Shown: one piece after another, positions 63,623-64,000 of the stretch
Numbering within the stretch: position 1 is the stretch's first letter
Layout: each line of letters starts with the position of its first letter
Assembly (NCBI GenBank): GCA_037045645.1
Contig: JBAOIH010000001.1
Location: forward strand, 2,208,001 to 2,272,000
From: Nocardioides sp.
GTDB lineage: Bacteria > Actinomycetota > Actinomycetes > Propionibacteriales > Nocardioidaceae
Length of the DNA: 64,000 nucleotides
Direction of reading: 5' to 3'
Notes under the pieces: generated by a model
Seen by the model: only the letters and a program-made list of their open reading frames with translations
Told to the model about the DNA's origin: nothing
Databases searched by the model: none
Translations under genes and position numbers: made by a program

Positions 63623-64000
63623 GCTACCTCGGGACCATCCTCGAACTCGACGATGGCTCACGTCTCACGGGCGTTGGCCCTCGACCACTCGCACGCGAAC
63701 TCTCGCACCAAGGCGGAACGGTTTACCTCCACGTAGTGATGCTGCCCGCTGGAGGGGACGCAACAACCGCCAGCGGTGCAGCCGCGACCTTCATGCCAGC
63801 GACACTCGCGACGATCGACGGGAACCAGCCTGACAGCAGCACGTGGTTCGCGACGTTCCAATTCGCTGCAGACGACCGCGATTCCGTGTGGGTCGAGCAA
63901 GCAGCAGACGCGGCGATTCTCCGCGCCCTGAACCTCACCGGGATTGGCGATGAGGATGTATGGGGCCAAGCGCTCCGTGCCGACGACCTGCGCTCGGCCT
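63619..64000 (+). CDS. Hypothetical protein, truncated by window end
   Basis: The first 127 residues (MSYLGTILELDDGSRLTGVG..). No recognised domain; the pattern of short strands suggests a small beta-rich protein. Translationally coupled to the zinc-ribbon gene. Confidence 0.5.
   Translation, partial: MSYLGTILELDDGSRLTGVGPRPLARELSHQGGTVYLHVVMLPAGGDATTASGAAATFMPATLATIDGNQPDSSTWFATFQFAADDRDSVWVEQAADAAILRALNLTGIGDEDVWGQALRADDLRSA

Noticed and set aside
1..64000. CRISPR array or phage structural genes
   Set aside because: No regularly spaced repeats of CRISPR length and no capsid, terminase or tail genes were found; the only short tandem array is the 15-bp core repeat.

Overview
The window is GC-rich actinobacterial chromosome. 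Supporting signs are an F420-type luciferase-like oxidoreductase, an FprB-type ferredoxin reductase, a PaaX repressor, VapBC and FitAB-like modules, and many GTG starts with ATGA/GTGA overlaps. A Nocardioidaceae-like host is my guess from gene style, not something the sequence proves.

Layout. (1) 1-7.4 kb, minus strand: a catabolic operon with a class III aminotransferase, a HyuA/reactivase-like ASKHA protein, a fused B12-dependent glutamate-mutase-like enzyme, an aldehyde dehydrogenase and an EamA exporter. This looks like amino-acid carbon-skeleton rearrangement. (2) 7.65-17.36 kb: accretion zone. Three minus-strand tyrosine recombinases (two broken, one intact) each lie beside a copy of a tRNA-3'-end-like sequence that best resembles initiator tRNA-fMet. 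The modules between them carry toxin-antitoxin pairs (DUF433/DUF5615, VapBC-type, HTH/nucleotidyltransferase). The last attachment repeat is invaded by an IS481 element that is itself split by an IS3 element with a 3-bp target duplication. (3) 17.3-53.2 kb: a large CoA-thioester catabolic island with two acyl-CoA ligases, three crotonase-family enzymes, two acyl-CoA dehydrogenases, a FadB-type bifunctional enzyme, a thiolase, an SDR, two double-hotdog thioesterases, a KAS II-like enzyme, a eukaryote-type single-chain acyl-CoA carboxylase, a molybdopterin oxidoreductase with its ferredoxin/reductase, a Liv-type ABC importer, a nitronate monooxygenase-like flavoprotein, a LLM oxidoreductase, and PaaX and double-TetR regulators. 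Together they suggest uptake, CoA activation and beta-oxidation-like breakdown of an aliphatic, alicyclic or aromatic acid; the substrate cannot be named. (4) 53.2-58.35 kb: a fourth, heavily decayed integrase, a second type of IS3 element, xis/int remnants, an IS21 fragment, an inverted copy of the first IS3, an IS481 tail and a fourth attachment repeat. (5) 58.4-64 kb: small accessory genes, including uracil-DNA glycosylase, a PD-(D/E)XK-like nuclease, an ADP-ribosylglycohydrolase-like protein and hypothetical genes.

Two patterns stand out. First, cargo - int - attachment-site modules repeat in one orientation, so the 41-kb catabolic region looks like the largest cassette of a tandem array at one tRNA site. 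Second, almost every frameshift that breaks an otherwise well-conserved gene lies exactly on GAGCT/AGCTC. This suggests a systematic sequence artefact, possibly at a modified motif, or a real indel hotspot, so several genes listed as pseudogenes may be intact in the organism.
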